Assembly: GCF_963668475.1 (NCBI RefSeq)
Contig: NZ_OY764544.1
Span: forward strand, 1,240,001 to 1,304,000
DNA: 64,000 nt
DNA from: an uncultured Methanospirillum sp.
Lineage (GTDB): Archaea > Halobacteriota > Methanomicrobia > Methanomicrobiales > Methanospirillaceae
Direction of reading: 5' to 3'
The notes under the pieces were generated by a model that saw only the letters and a list, made by a program, of their open reading frames with translations, ran no database searches and had not been told where the DNA came from. Each line of letters starts with the position of its first letter. Position 1 is the first letter of the stretch. The translations under genes were made by a program, and so were the position numbers. Shown piece after piece: positions 26,885 to 35,582 of the stretch.

Positions 26885-27709
26885 ATGAACAAGAATAAAT
26901 TATTCATCGGAAACCTGCATTATTCGGTCACTGAAGATCAGTTACGGGCATTGTTCGCCCCGTATGGCAATCTCGTCAGTGTAAAAGTGATGCAAGGGAA
27001 AGGGTATGGATTCATCGAGATGGGAACGCCTGAACAGGCTCAAAAGATAAAAGAGACCTTGAATGAATCCGTATTCCAGGGAAGAAGACTGCTCATCGAC
27101 GGTGTTCCCTCAAAACAGTCAGAGACCAGAAAATGGGCATCAATCTCACCTGAATCCCATAGGTCTGGACGAAAACCAGACAGAAGGGATAATTCAGAAC
27201 GGCCATTCCGGGCTAAAGTTCCAGCTCAGCCTGAAGAGAGGGCTCATCATCTCACCGATGTGACCGATGAGTTTAAAAAATCTAAGAAACCAGAGCCGAA
27301 ACCTGAAAAACCTACAGTACGGATCGGCCAGTATCCAGCTCCTGTCTCTGAACAGACGAGTAAGAAGGCAGTACCATCAGGAAGGGACCGCCTGCCGACT
27401 GATTTAGGACAACAGACAAAAGAGGCCAAGGATCAGCAAAAAGGGAAGCATTCATCATCATCAGGTCAGGGAAAAAAGACCAGTCATCCTGGAAACAAGG
27501 ATAATTCTGACCGTAGACCCAACGAAACGAAGCCGAAGAAGATAAAGGAAAAACCTCCAAAGAACCCGCATCCTTACCAGGGTTCAAAGAAATCTAAATC
27601 TGCACCGAAACCTGACCGCAAACCGGAGCAGGTTTCACCTGAAACTCAGGAAGACGAGAGGATAAGTTACCTCAAGTACATGGCATCACGTGCAGGAAAG
27701 AAAGAATAG
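26885..27709 (+). CDS. RRM RNA-binding protein with long basic low-complexity tail
   Basis: Residues 1-80 are a canonical RNA recognition motif: RNP2 'LFIGNL' (residues 5-10) and RNP1 'GKGYGFIEM' (about 40-48), both with the aromatic residues that stack on RNA bases. The remaining 190 residues are low-complexity, rich in Lys, Pro, Ser, Glu and Gln ('KPEPKPEKPTVRIGQ', 'KKTSHPGNKDNSDRRPNETK'), and probably disordered. RRM proteins are common in eukaryotes and cyanobacteria but sparse in archaea. A paralogue lies at 43369. It probably binds RNA as a chaperone or in a stress response; the target is unknown. Confidence 0.88.
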   Translation: MNKNKLFIGNLHYSVTEDQLRALFAPYGNLVSVKVMQGKGYGFIEMGTPEQAQKIKETLNESVFQGRRLLIDGVPSKQSETRKWASISPESHRSGRKPDRRDNSERPFRAKVPAQPEERAHHLTDVTDEFKKSKKPEPKPEKPTVRIGQYPAPVSEQTSKKAVPSGRDRLPTDLGQQTKEAKDQQKGKHSSSSGQGKKTSHPGNKDNSDRRPNETKPKKIKEKPPKNPHPYQGSKKSKSAPKPDRKPEQVSPETQEDERISYLKYMASRAGKKE

Positions 27710-27717
27710 AACCGCTA

Positions 27718-28905
27718 ATGATGAATCAGGAGGACGTGAAGAAGGTACCGGTCGGGCTGGTCAGCTGTGACGGGTATGATGGAGACCAGGTATATCAGGC
27801 AGTGGAGAAGGCAATTGACCTGACAGGGGGCATTAGCAGATACCTGAAACCAGGGATGCATGTCCTTGTAAAACCCAACCTCCTGATGGGAGCAGAGCCC
27901 GCAAAGGCAGTCTGCACTCACCCGGCTGTGCTGAAAGCAGTTTGTACAATCATCACCGGACTCGGGTGCACGGTGACCGTTGCAGACAGTCCGGGAGCAG
28001 GGATCCCATACAAACCAAAGAACCTTCTCAAGGCGTACGATCTCGCAGAATACACAGGTATCGGCACATTACCCGGAGTTACGCTCAACGAAGACACCTC
28101 TTCACGAACAGTATCATTCCCTGACGGCTTTTTTGTCAAACAGTTCGAGATCATCTCACCGATCCTTGACGCTGATGCAGTTGTTGTCGTCTCAAAACTC
28201 AAGACCCATATTTACACAGGTCTGACCGGGGCGACAAAGAACATGTTCGGTGCTATACCCGGCCTTGACAAGCCTCCGTACCATGCCAGAATGCAGGACC
28301 CCTCACTCTTTGGAAAGATGCTCCTTGACCTGAACCGCTGTGTGAAACCGGTTCTCCAGGTGATGGATGCTGTTGAGATCATGGAGGGAGACGGACCGAT
28401 GGCAGGAACTCCTGCAAAACTCGGCACCATTCTTGCAAGCCCGAATTACATCGCCCTTGACATCGTGGCTGCAAGGCTGATCGGGTTTGATCCGCTCTCA
28501 ATAGGGAGCATAAAGGCTGCAGGAGAACAGGGTCTCATAGATGAGAACTGGATAGAGGTGAAAGGCGCAACAGTCGAAGAACTCGCACGGTCTGATACCA
28601 GAAAGCCGCAGACCCAGACACCAGGTGGCAGCAGTTCATGGATTCGGAGTCTCCTTCGCCCAGCCCTTCACAGGCTGGCCGGTTCATACACCCTGCATCC
28701 CCATCTCATCAGGCGGAACTGCATCAGGTGCCTGAAGTGTGAACGGATCTGCCCGGTTAGTGCAATACACCTGAAGAACGGGTATCCAATATTCGAAACT
28801 GCCACCTGCATCAGGTGCTACTGCTGTCACGAGATGTGTGACTCCCATGCAATAAACCTCCAGCCAGGATTTCTCTACCGGATTCTGAGACCCTTCATTA
28901 GATAA
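27718..28905 (+). CDS. DUF362 protein with C-terminal 2x[4Fe-4S] ferredoxin domain
   Basis: This 395-aa protein has a full DUF362 domain (1-280: 'VLVKPNLLMGAEPAKAVCTHP', 'VVVVSKLKTHIYTGLTGATKNMFG', 'NYIALDIVAARLIGF') and a C-terminal ferredoxin domain with 'CIRCLKCERICPVSAI' and 'CIRCYCCHEMCDSHAI'. In the other DUF362 protein here (20406) the clusters sit inside the domain instead. The first two codons are both ATG. It starts 8 nt after the RRM stop and may share its transcript. The family function is not established. Confidence 0.87.
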   Translation: MMNQEDVKKVPVGLVSCDGYDGDQVYQAVEKAIDLTGGISRYLKPGMHVLVKPNLLMGAEPAKAVCTHPAVLKAVCTIITGLGCTVTVADSPGAGIPYKPKNLLKAYDLAEYTGIGTLPGVTLNEDTSSRTVSFPDGFFVKQFEIISPILDADAVVVVSKLKTHIYTGLTGATKNMFGAIPGLDKPPYHARMQDPSLFGKMLLDLNRCVKPVLQVMDAVEIMEGDGPMAGTPAKLGTILASPNYIALDIVAARLIGFDPLSIGSIKAAGEQGLIDENWIEVKGATVEELARSDTRKPQTQTPGGSSSWIRSLLRPALHRLAGSYTLHPHLIRRNCIRCLKCERICPVSAIHLKNGYPIFETATCIRCYCCHEMCDSHAINLQPGFLYRILRPFIR

Positions 28906-28988
28906 CATCCGGATCAGGCAGATAAGCCCTGCTAATGAGGAAAACAGGCAATAAGATATTTTACTGGTTATAGGTAACAGATCACCAC

Positions 28989-29654
28989 ATGTTGGAAGCA
29001 CTCCCCGGGTTCATCGACCTGTTCATCCATCTTGACAAATATCTCCCTGCGATGGTTGCATCGTACGGGAACCTCATCTACGGGATTCTGTTCGTAATCA
29101 TCTTCTGCGAGACCGGGCTTGTGATCACTCCGTTCCTCCCCGGTGATTCACTCCTCTTCATAACCGGAACAGTCGCTGCTGTTGGAGGGCTCAACATCAG
29201 CCTTCTGCTGCTCATTATCACATCTGCAGCCATCATAGGAGACAATGTGAACTACTTTATCGGGAGGTTTGTAGGCCAGAAGATCCTTGAAATGAACCTG
29301 CCGATGATCAAAAAAGAGCATCTTGACAGGACTCACGAATACTTTGAAAAATACGGACCATTCACCATCATCGTCGCACGGTTTGCACCATTTGTCAGGA
29401 CTTTCACCCCGTTCATCGCAGGAATGGGAGCGATGGAGTACAAGAAGTTCCTCCCCTTTGATATCTGCGGCGGTATCCTCTGGGTCTGTACATTCACTCT
29501 TGCCGGCTACTTCCTTGGAACGATCCCGGTCATCAAGGAGAATATGTCACTCGTTGCCCTCATCATCATCGTGATCTCGCTGGGGGCAGTCGGATCCATC
29601 GTCCTTGAGATCTTCAGATTCTTCAAGAACTGTATAACCTGCCGGAGAAAGTAA
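28989..29654 (+). CDS. DedA-family membrane protein (SNARE-associated/VTT domain)
   Basis: This 221-aa protein has the DedA signatures 'FCETGLVITPFLPGDSLLF' (residues 38-56, with the re-entrant loop E and P residues) and 'FARFAPFVRTFTPFIAGMGAM'-like 'RFAPFVRTFTPFIAGMG' near 130-146, plus four to five hydrophobic segments. DedA proteins are lipid scramblases or flippases, or affect membrane homeostasis; some move undecaprenyl or polyprenyl phosphate. It lies between the DUF362 and cyclodeaminase genes on the same strand. Confidence 0.92.
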   Translation: MLEALPGFIDLFIHLDKYLPAMVASYGNLIYGILFVIIFCETGLVITPFLPGDSLLFITGTVAAVGGLNISLLLLIITSAAIIGDNVNYFIGRFVGQKILEMNLPMIKKEHLDRTHEYFEKYGPFTIIVARFAPFVRTFTPFIAGMGAMEYKKFLPFDICGGILWVCTFTLAGYFLGTIPVIKENMSLVALIIIVISLGAVGSIVLEIFRFFKNCITCRRK

Positions 29655-29720
29655 CACTCCAACACATTCAGGAAATCTCCCTTTCGGAACTTTTTTGATC
29701 TCCCGGCCCGATCTCTTACC

Positions 29721-30671
29721 ATGCGATACTATCCGGCCCCGGAATCCGCCATAGATATGCCTGATCTGATAGAAGCGGTGAGAATGGCATTTCTGGATCA
29801 AGGGAACGGGAGATGTGAGATGCCACCGAAGAGTTATGTCACGCTTCCAGGCGGGGATTTCAGGACCATGCCGTCGTACCTGCCCAGCCTGAAGACTGCA
29901 GGAGTCAAGGTGGTAAATGTCCACCCCGGTAACAGGAGTCAGGGGCTCCCGACCGTGATGGGGCTCACCATCCTTCTTGACCCTCCGACAGGAAAACCAG
30001 TTGCAGTCCTGAATGCAACCGGGCTGACAGACCTTCGGACCGGGGCTGTTGCAGCAGTGGCAACACATGCTCTTGCTTCGGTGAAAAAGGGAACGCTCGG
30101 TCTTATCGGTGCAGGAAGGCAGGCGCGATCCGGACTTCTGGCTATTGGAGAAATTTTTGGAATCGAGTCGGTCAACGTCTGGTCTCGAAGCCAGAAGAGT
30201 GCAGAACGGCTGGCTGCAGAGTTCTCCTCGTTTGATATCAGGGTCACCAGCATTAAGCAGGCTGCTGGTTCTGATCTGCTGCTGACCACCACCCCGTCTA
30301 CAAGCCCGGTTATCATGAACGACTGGATCTCTGACGGAACTCACATCAATGCAATAGGGGCCGATGCACCGGGAAAACAGGAACTTGATCCCATACTTCT
30401 CAGAAGAGCAGAGATATTTGTTGATGACCGCGAGCAGGCTGTTCATTCAGGAGAGGTGAATGTTTCCATCAGGGACGGCTTGCTCTTGCCTGACAGCATC
30501 GCAGGAACACTCGGGGAGGTTCTGACCGGAAGAGCAGGGAGGAGCAGCCGGGAAGCCATCACCATCTTTGACTCAACAGGGATAGCCATCACTGACTTGG
30601 CTGCTGCATCAGAAGCGATGAAACACGGAGAGTATATCGAACTGCCTTTCCTGACCGAATGCGAACATTAG
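29721..30671 (+). CDS. ornithine cyclodeaminase/mu-crystallin family (archaeal alanine dehydrogenase-like)
   Basis: This 316-aa Rossmann-fold enzyme has the NAD-binding 'LGLIGAGRQARSGLLAI' (residues 116-132), 'MPSYLPSLKTAGVKVVNVHPGN' with the substrate Lys, and 'LTDLRTGAVAAVATHALA'. The family includes ornithine cyclodeaminase (ornithine to proline plus ammonia), archaeal alanine dehydrogenase (pyruvate plus ammonia to alanine) and ketimine reductases. The sequence alone does not settle which; alanine dehydrogenase is a fair guess for an archaeon. It converges with the receiver/PAS kinase at 30690. Confidence 0.85.
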   Translation: MRYYPAPESAIDMPDLIEAVRMAFLDQGNGRCEMPPKSYVTLPGGDFRTMPSYLPSLKTAGVKVVNVHPGNRSQGLPTVMGLTILLDPPTGKPVAVLNATGLTDLRTGAVAAVATHALASVKKGTLGLIGAGRQARSGLLAIGEIFGIESVNVWSRSQKSAERLAAEFSSFDIRVTSIKQAAGSDLLLTTTPSTSPVIMNDWISDGTHINAIGADAPGKQELDPILLRRAEIFVDDREQAVHSGEVNVSIRDGLLLPDSIAGTLGEVLTGRAGRSSREAITIFDSTGIAITDLAAASEAMKHGEYIELPFLTECEH

Positions 30672-30689
30672 ATCAAGAGTTCAACCAGC

Positions 30690-33600
30690 TCATCTGCATG
30701 AACGGATACCACCATTGGGTATCCCAATCTCAAACCGTGCTCCAACCCCGAACTCCCCGGTTTCTGTAATGGTAAGTCCTGTTATCGAGAGGATATCGCG
30801 GGAGAGAAAGAGCCCGAACCCGGTATTGCTGAAATACCTGCGATTAAAGATGTTTTCCTTCTCTGCCGGCGGAATACCACCACCGTCATCGCTACAGACC
30901 AGAATAGTCCGGCCTTCATGCTTCTCGATGGTGAATGAGATCATTGTAAGGTTTTTTCCATACCGCAGGGAGTTGTCAATCAGATTGAAGAAGACCTTCT
31001 CAAGCAGCGGGTCTGCAAATATCTCACAGTAATAAAGATCGATAGAGATTGCAATATCACCGGTGTCGAGCAGATGGGCTGCCTGTTGAATAACTGACGA
31101 GAGATCCTGCCAGATCGGTGACTGAATCCCGACGGTCTGATAATCCCGGGTAAAGAGGATCTGCCTCATAATCGTGTCAGCAGTCTTCTTCTCTTTCGCA
31201 ATCAGCCCGCGACTCTCATCGCCATCTGCAACCTCATCAGAGAGTTCAAGGTACCCGCTCAGGGCAGTCAGCTGGTTGAGGATATCATGACGGGTGATGC
31301 TTGAGAGCAGATTCAGTTTATTGTTCGCGGTCCTGATTGCAGACTCATACCGTTTCCGCTCAGAGATATCACGGGCAATTGAAAGAACCACCTGCACACC
31401 CTTGAACTCATACGAATGGGAACTGATCTCAACCGGAACAGGATCCCCTGCCTTAGTAAGGAGAACAGACTCATAGGTTGCATGCCCCATCTTTTCCAGA
31501 AGATCGAGGTGTTCACGTTCACGAATAATCGATTCCGTGTCAAGAATATCAGGAGGAGAGAGCATGAGGAGTTCTTCCCGTGTGTATCCAAGCCGACTGC
31601 AGGCGGTATGATTCACCTCAACGAACTGGTCAGGCTCTCCGTCAGCAATCCTGTACAGAAAGATTGCATCGTTCGCAAGGGTGAAGACGGTTCGAAACCG
31701 CTCTTCACTCTCAAGCAGGGAATTTTCTGCTTTTTTTCGCTCGGTGATGTCCTCAAGGGTCTCAAGTGCACCGATCACGTTTCCGGCACCATCTCTGATC
31801 GGAGCAGCGGTAAATGAGAGCCATGAACCATCACCCATCGTAGGGAAGTAATCGATTGCCTGGTACCCGCCGTCTACAAGGGTTGAATGTTCATAGTGTT
31901 CAGGGAACGCGAAGTTTGTTGTAGCATCAGCGCCATCAACAACCAGATCAGCGATACAAGGTCGTTTTTCTGCATAAAAGGCACGCCAATGCTGATCTGT
32001 CCCTACCACTTCGCTCTCTGGAATTCGCGAGTAGGTCTCAAGTGCCTTGTTCCATTGGATAACACGATGGTCACGATCTATCACAAACTGGGGAATAGGT
32101 GAACCTTTCACGATCGCCTGAAGGGTGTTCTCACTCTCACGCAGTGCCTTTTCAGCCTGAATCCTTCCCGAGATATCGATCCCAATGGCGACATACCGTC
32201 CGGTCGCTGAAACCGTATCACTGATAGCCCGGGTATTCCAGAGGATCTCTTTTTTTTCGCCAGACTTCGTCAGGATGGTTGTCTGAAAGTCCTGAAGATA
32301 GAGGTTGTTCTCTATGACCCTGAAGATGGAAGAGGTCACAGACCTCCGGTATGCAGGATCAGGATACAGTGCCTTCCAGATCCAGGATCGCCCCGAGACC
32401 TCACTTCCTGCATAGCCCGTTATCTCTTCAGCAGCATGGTTCCAGATTACGACTGTACCCCCTTTATCAAGCACCATGAGCCAGACATTGGCACTCATGA
32501 TGATGCTCTCCTGGAACCGGGTCAGTGTCTGAATCTCCTCCTCTGCAGCCTTCTGCTCGGTGATATCCTGCAGCACCTCGACTGCACCGATGATGACTCC
32601 CTCGGCATCCCTGATCGGGGCAGCAGTAAAGTAGAGCCAGCAGCCCTGCTCACCGATGTCAGGGAAGAAGTCTACTGCCTCGTAGGCACCGTCGATAAGC
32701 CGGGATGGTGCATACTTACCCTGATACCAGCGGGGAATCTCTGTAATCTTTTCCTGAACGAGGAGATCTGCAAGACAGGGACGTTCGGCCTGGTAGAATG
32801 CACGCCACTGCTGGTCTGTCCCGATAGTATCAACTGCCGCTATTCCGCTGTACTTTTCAAGAGCCTTGTTCCAGTGAATTACACGATGGTTGCTGTCGAT
32901 GACAAAGAGGGGAACGGGAGACTCATTTATAACAGCAGAGAGGATTGCCTCATTCCTCCTGATCCGTTCATGAGTTGCAATCTGTTCTGATATATCCCTG
33001 AATGTTCCTTCTATACCGGCAGGATTTCCATCAGCCCCGTAATAGACATGGCTGTTTGTGGAGACAGGAACCAACGTCCCGTCATGCCTCCTCAGGGTTA
33101 CGAAATAGTTGGTGACAGATCCGTTCTTAAAAACTTCAGAGACAAACCTGTCACGATCGGCAGGATCTGCATAGAAATCATGTGAAATTTTCCTGCCAAG
33201 GCATTCTTCCAGGGTTTCATACCCTAATAGAGGTAGTACACTCGGGCTTGCCATGACAAGCCTGCCTTCAAGATCGCTCCGGTAAAAGATATCCTGCAGA
33301 TTCTCCACGACACCACGATACCGGGATTCGCTCTCTGCGAGAGCCAGGGTCGCCTGTTTCTGGCTCGTGATATCCTCCAGGGTCTCAAGTGCTCCAATCA
33401 CTCTTCCTGAATCATCCCGGATGAGTGCTGCCGTAAATGAGTACCAGATCCCATCTTTTCCCAGATGGGGGAAGAACCCAACACCAGCATATGCATCAGG
33501 AACAATCGCTGATCTGCCAACCTTATCCCCGTACCACTCCTGTAGATGTTCAAAATCTCCGTCGATCAACAGATCTGAAAGACAGGGGCGTTTTTCCGGA

Positions 33601-34649
33601 TAAAAGACCCGCCAGTGCTGATCTGTCCCGATAACACCTGAAGCCTCAATGCCGGTTGAGAGAGCAAGGGCATTGTTCCAGTGAATCACGGCGTGATCAA
33701 TACCTATCACAAACAGGGGGATCGGTGATCCCTGCAGAATAGCGTTAAGTTTCGCCTCATTCCCTCGTAGTGCCTGCTCACTCTGGGCAATTATCTGGTA
33801 TTGTGCCTGGAGTTCCTCTTCGGTACTGAGCAGTTCCTCGTATGAGGCTGCAAGTTCCTCGCTCTTTCTACGCAACTCCTCCGCATTCCTTTTGCGGGTG
33901 GTGATATCACGCATGATTCCCAGGAGGAGATATTTATCATTGACAAGTATTCTGGTCAGATTGATTTCGCAGTCAAAGGTTGTCCCGTCAGCACGCTGGT
34001 GTTTCCACTCAAATAACTGAGGAGTTCCTGAAAGGGCAGCATTGATCAGGGATGAACCTGCATCCTGCGAACGGGACCCGTCATCCTGAAACTCAGGAGA
34101 GAAATCCATCGGAGTATGGTCGAAGATCTCTTCAAGTGGTCTTTCAAACAACGTTGCAGTCTGCGGATTACACTCAATGATCCTGTTATTATCAAGAAGA
34201 AGAATTGCATCGTGGGCTGATTCAAAGAGGGCATGATACTTCTGCTCGTTCTCCTTCATTGAGAGTTCAGCCCTCCTCCGGCGGACAAGCTGGTGGATCT
34301 GGTTGTTCATCTCTGCAAACTGTGAGGTCGGGTCCCCTCCTTTTTGCAGGTAGAAGTCAGCTCCCTCCCGCAGTGCAGCAATTGCAACCTCTTCCCTGCC
34401 CCTGCCCGTGAAGATGATGAACGGAATTGTGCTCCCACTAGCACGGATCTGTTTCAGAAACTCGATGCCATTCATTCCGGGCATCTGGTAATCAGATATG
34501 ATGACATCAAAGGGCTCTTGCTGAATGCGTTCAAGGGCACGGCGGGCCGATATCTCGGTCTGGACCTGCAGGTCTCCGGTTTTTTCCAGAAATATCTTGC
34601 AGATCTCAAGGAGCATCTGCTCGTCATCCACATACAACACAGAGATCAA
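30690..34649 (-). CDS. giant receiver-7xPAS-histidine kinase (1319 aa)
   Basis: An N-terminal receiver (1-118, phospho-Asp53 in 'IISDYQMPGM', Lys103 in 'LQKGG') precedes seven PAS domains at about 134-253, 299-428, 437-555, 567-697, 707-828, 842-970 and 980-1098, then a kinase core with phospho-His1121 ('ITRHDILNQL'), N-box 'FFNLIDNSLRYG' and G-boxes 'DDGGGIPP' and 'NTGFGLFLSRD'. PAS 2, 4 and 6 are near copies sharing 'GTDQ.WR.FY..ERPC..DL'. It has no membrane segment, so it is cytoplasmic. The start is TTG 34649 with GGGTGG 8 nt upstream; the paralogue at 38425 starts the same way with ATG. A leading receiver suggests it is controlled by another kinase. Confidence 0.93.
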   Translation of the reverse strand: MISVLYVDDEQMLLEICKIFLEKTGDLQVQTEISARRALERIQQEPFDVIISDYQMPGMNGIEFLKQIRASGSTIPFIIFTGRGREEVAIAALREGADFYLQKGGDPTSQFAEMNNQIHQLVRRRRAELSMKENEQKYHALFESAHDAILLLDNNRIIECNPQTATLFERPLEEIFDHTPMDFSPEFQDDGSRSQDAGSSLINAALSGTPQLFEWKHQRADGTTFDCEINLTRILVNDKYLLLGIMRDITTRKRNAEELRRKSEELAASYEELLSTEEELQAQYQIIAQSEQALRGNEAKLNAILQGSPIPLFVIGIDHAVIHWNNALALSTGIEASGVIGTDQHWRVFYPEKRPCLSDLLIDGDFEHLQEWYGDKVGRSAIVPDAYAGVGFFPHLGKDGIWYSFTAALIRDDSGRVIGALETLEDITSQKQATLALAESESRYRGVVENLQDIFYRSDLEGRLVMASPSVLPLLGYETLEECLGRKISHDFYADPADRDRFVSEVFKNGSVTNYFVTLRRHDGTLVPVSTNSHVYYGADGNPAGIEGTFRDISEQIATHERIRRNEAILSAVINESPVPLFVIDSNHRVIHWNKALEKYSGIAAVDTIGTDQQWRAFYQAERPCLADLLVQEKITEIPRWYQGKYAPSRLIDGAYEAVDFFPDIGEQGCWLYFTAAPIRDAEGVIIGAVEVLQDITEQKAAEEEIQTLTRFQESIIMSANVWLMVLDKGGTVVIWNHAAEEITGYAGSEVSGRSWIWKALYPDPAYRRSVTSSIFRVIENNLYLQDFQTTILTKSGEKKEILWNTRAISDTVSATGRYVAIGIDISGRIQAEKALRESENTLQAIVKGSPIPQFVIDRDHRVIQWNKALETYSRIPESEVVGTDQHWRAFYAEKRPCIADLVVDGADATTNFAFPEHYEHSTLVDGGYQAIDYFPTMGDGSWLSFTAAPIRDGAGNVIGALETLEDITERKKAENSLLESEERFRTVFTLANDAIFLYRIADGEPDQFVEVNHTACSRLGYTREELLMLSPPDILDTESIIREREHLDLLEKMGHATYESVLLTKAGDPVPVEISSHSYEFKGVQVVLSIARDISERKRYESAIRTANNKLNLLSSITRHDILNQLTALSGYLELSDEVADGDESRGLIAKEKKTADTIMRQILFTRDYQTVGIQSPIWQDLSSVIQQAAHLLDTGDIAISIDLYYCEIFADPLLEKVFFNLIDNSLRYGKNLTMISFTIEKHEGRTILVCSDDGGGIPPAEKENIFNRRYFSNTGFGLFLSRDILSITGLTITETGEFGVGARFEIGIPNGGIRSCR

Positions 34650-34795
34650 CGATCTGCCACCCTCTTCAGTGTGGGTATTCTCGTCGAGAACCTGATATTC
34701 TTTTCTATAAGAGTTCGTAGATTAAATTTGGCAGAACAGATGAAGAATATATGATTAGCCTTGATACCAGACAGAACCAATGGATTATGGAGTGC

Positions 34796-35542
34796 ATGAT
34801 ACCAATAACCATCACCCTTCTCGGGACCAACGGCTGGTACTCGACAGAAACTGGCAATACCCTCTCATTATTAATCCAGACATCTGAAGTAGCAATCATC
34901 CTCGATGCGGGAGACGGGATACACAAGGTTGCAGAAATCTGCCCTGAAGTTCAGACACCGGCCTGTCTTTTTATCTCCCATTTCCATCTGGATCATATCA
35001 GCGGGCTACATTCACTTGCACGGCTCAGGTTTGCAAAAGGTCTCTCGATCTACGGACCACCAGGCACCAGGGATCTGCTCAGTTCATTCATCGGGTACCC
35101 GTTCACTGTCCCGGTTACAGAACTGCCGTACAAGGTGACCATCACCGATATCCCTGAAGGAAGAACAGTCTGCGAAGTCCCGGTGACGACCGCACCTCTT
35201 GTTCATACCCAGCTCGTGTATGGGTACAGATTTGAGCTCGGAAAGATCATCACCTTCTGTACTGATACAGGTCCGTGCGATAATTACCGGAACCTTGCAA
35301 AAGAAGCTGACCTTCTGATATCAGAGTGCTCTTATCTTCCAGGCCAGGAGATACCTGCATGGCCACATATGAACCCGGAGATGGCTATTGATGCTGCCAG
35401 GAAAGCAGGTGCAAAAAGGCTGGCACTCGTGCATTTTGCCGCTGACCTGTATACAAGCATCACGATGAGACGAGATATAAGAAAAACTGTTGATATGGAT
35501 GATCTCATCATCGGTGAGGATGGTATGGTCATCAGCCTGTAA
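34796..35542 (+). CDS. metallo-beta-lactamase fold hydrolase, RNase Z-like
   Basis: This 248-aa protein has the zinc motif H-x-H-x-D-H in 'ISHFHLDHISG' (His62, His64, Asp66, His67), with later ligands in 'PLVHTQ', 'FCTDTGPC' and 'LVHFAADLY'. Sequence and order resemble the RNase Z/arylsulfatase-like branch, but no tRNA exosite arm is evident. ATG 34796 gives the family N-terminus 'MIPITITLLGTNGWYS' with GGAG 3 nt before; an ATG 45 nt upstream is possible. It is likely a cytoplasmic hydrolase of phosphodiester or ester bonds; the substrate is unknown. Confidence 0.85.
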   Translation: MIPITITLLGTNGWYSTETGNTLSLLIQTSEVAIILDAGDGIHKVAEICPEVQTPACLFISHFHLDHISGLHSLARLRFAKGLSIYGPPGTRDLLSSFIGYPFTVPVTELPYKVTITDIPEGRTVCEVPVTTAPLVHTQLVYGYRFELGKIITFCTDTGPCDNYRNLAKEADLLISECSYLPGQEIPAWPHMNPEMAIDAARKAGAKRLALVHFAADLYTSITMRRDIRKTVDMDDLIIGEDGMVISL

Positions 35543-35582
35543 TTCATGCTCCTAGTCTGCATATGACCGGGTGAGTCCGGCC

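Noticed and set aside
29547..30446. 299-aa antisense ORF opposite the cyclodeaminase gene
   Set aside because: Cys/Arg/His-rich shadow translation of a conserved Rossmann enzyme, with no ribosome site.
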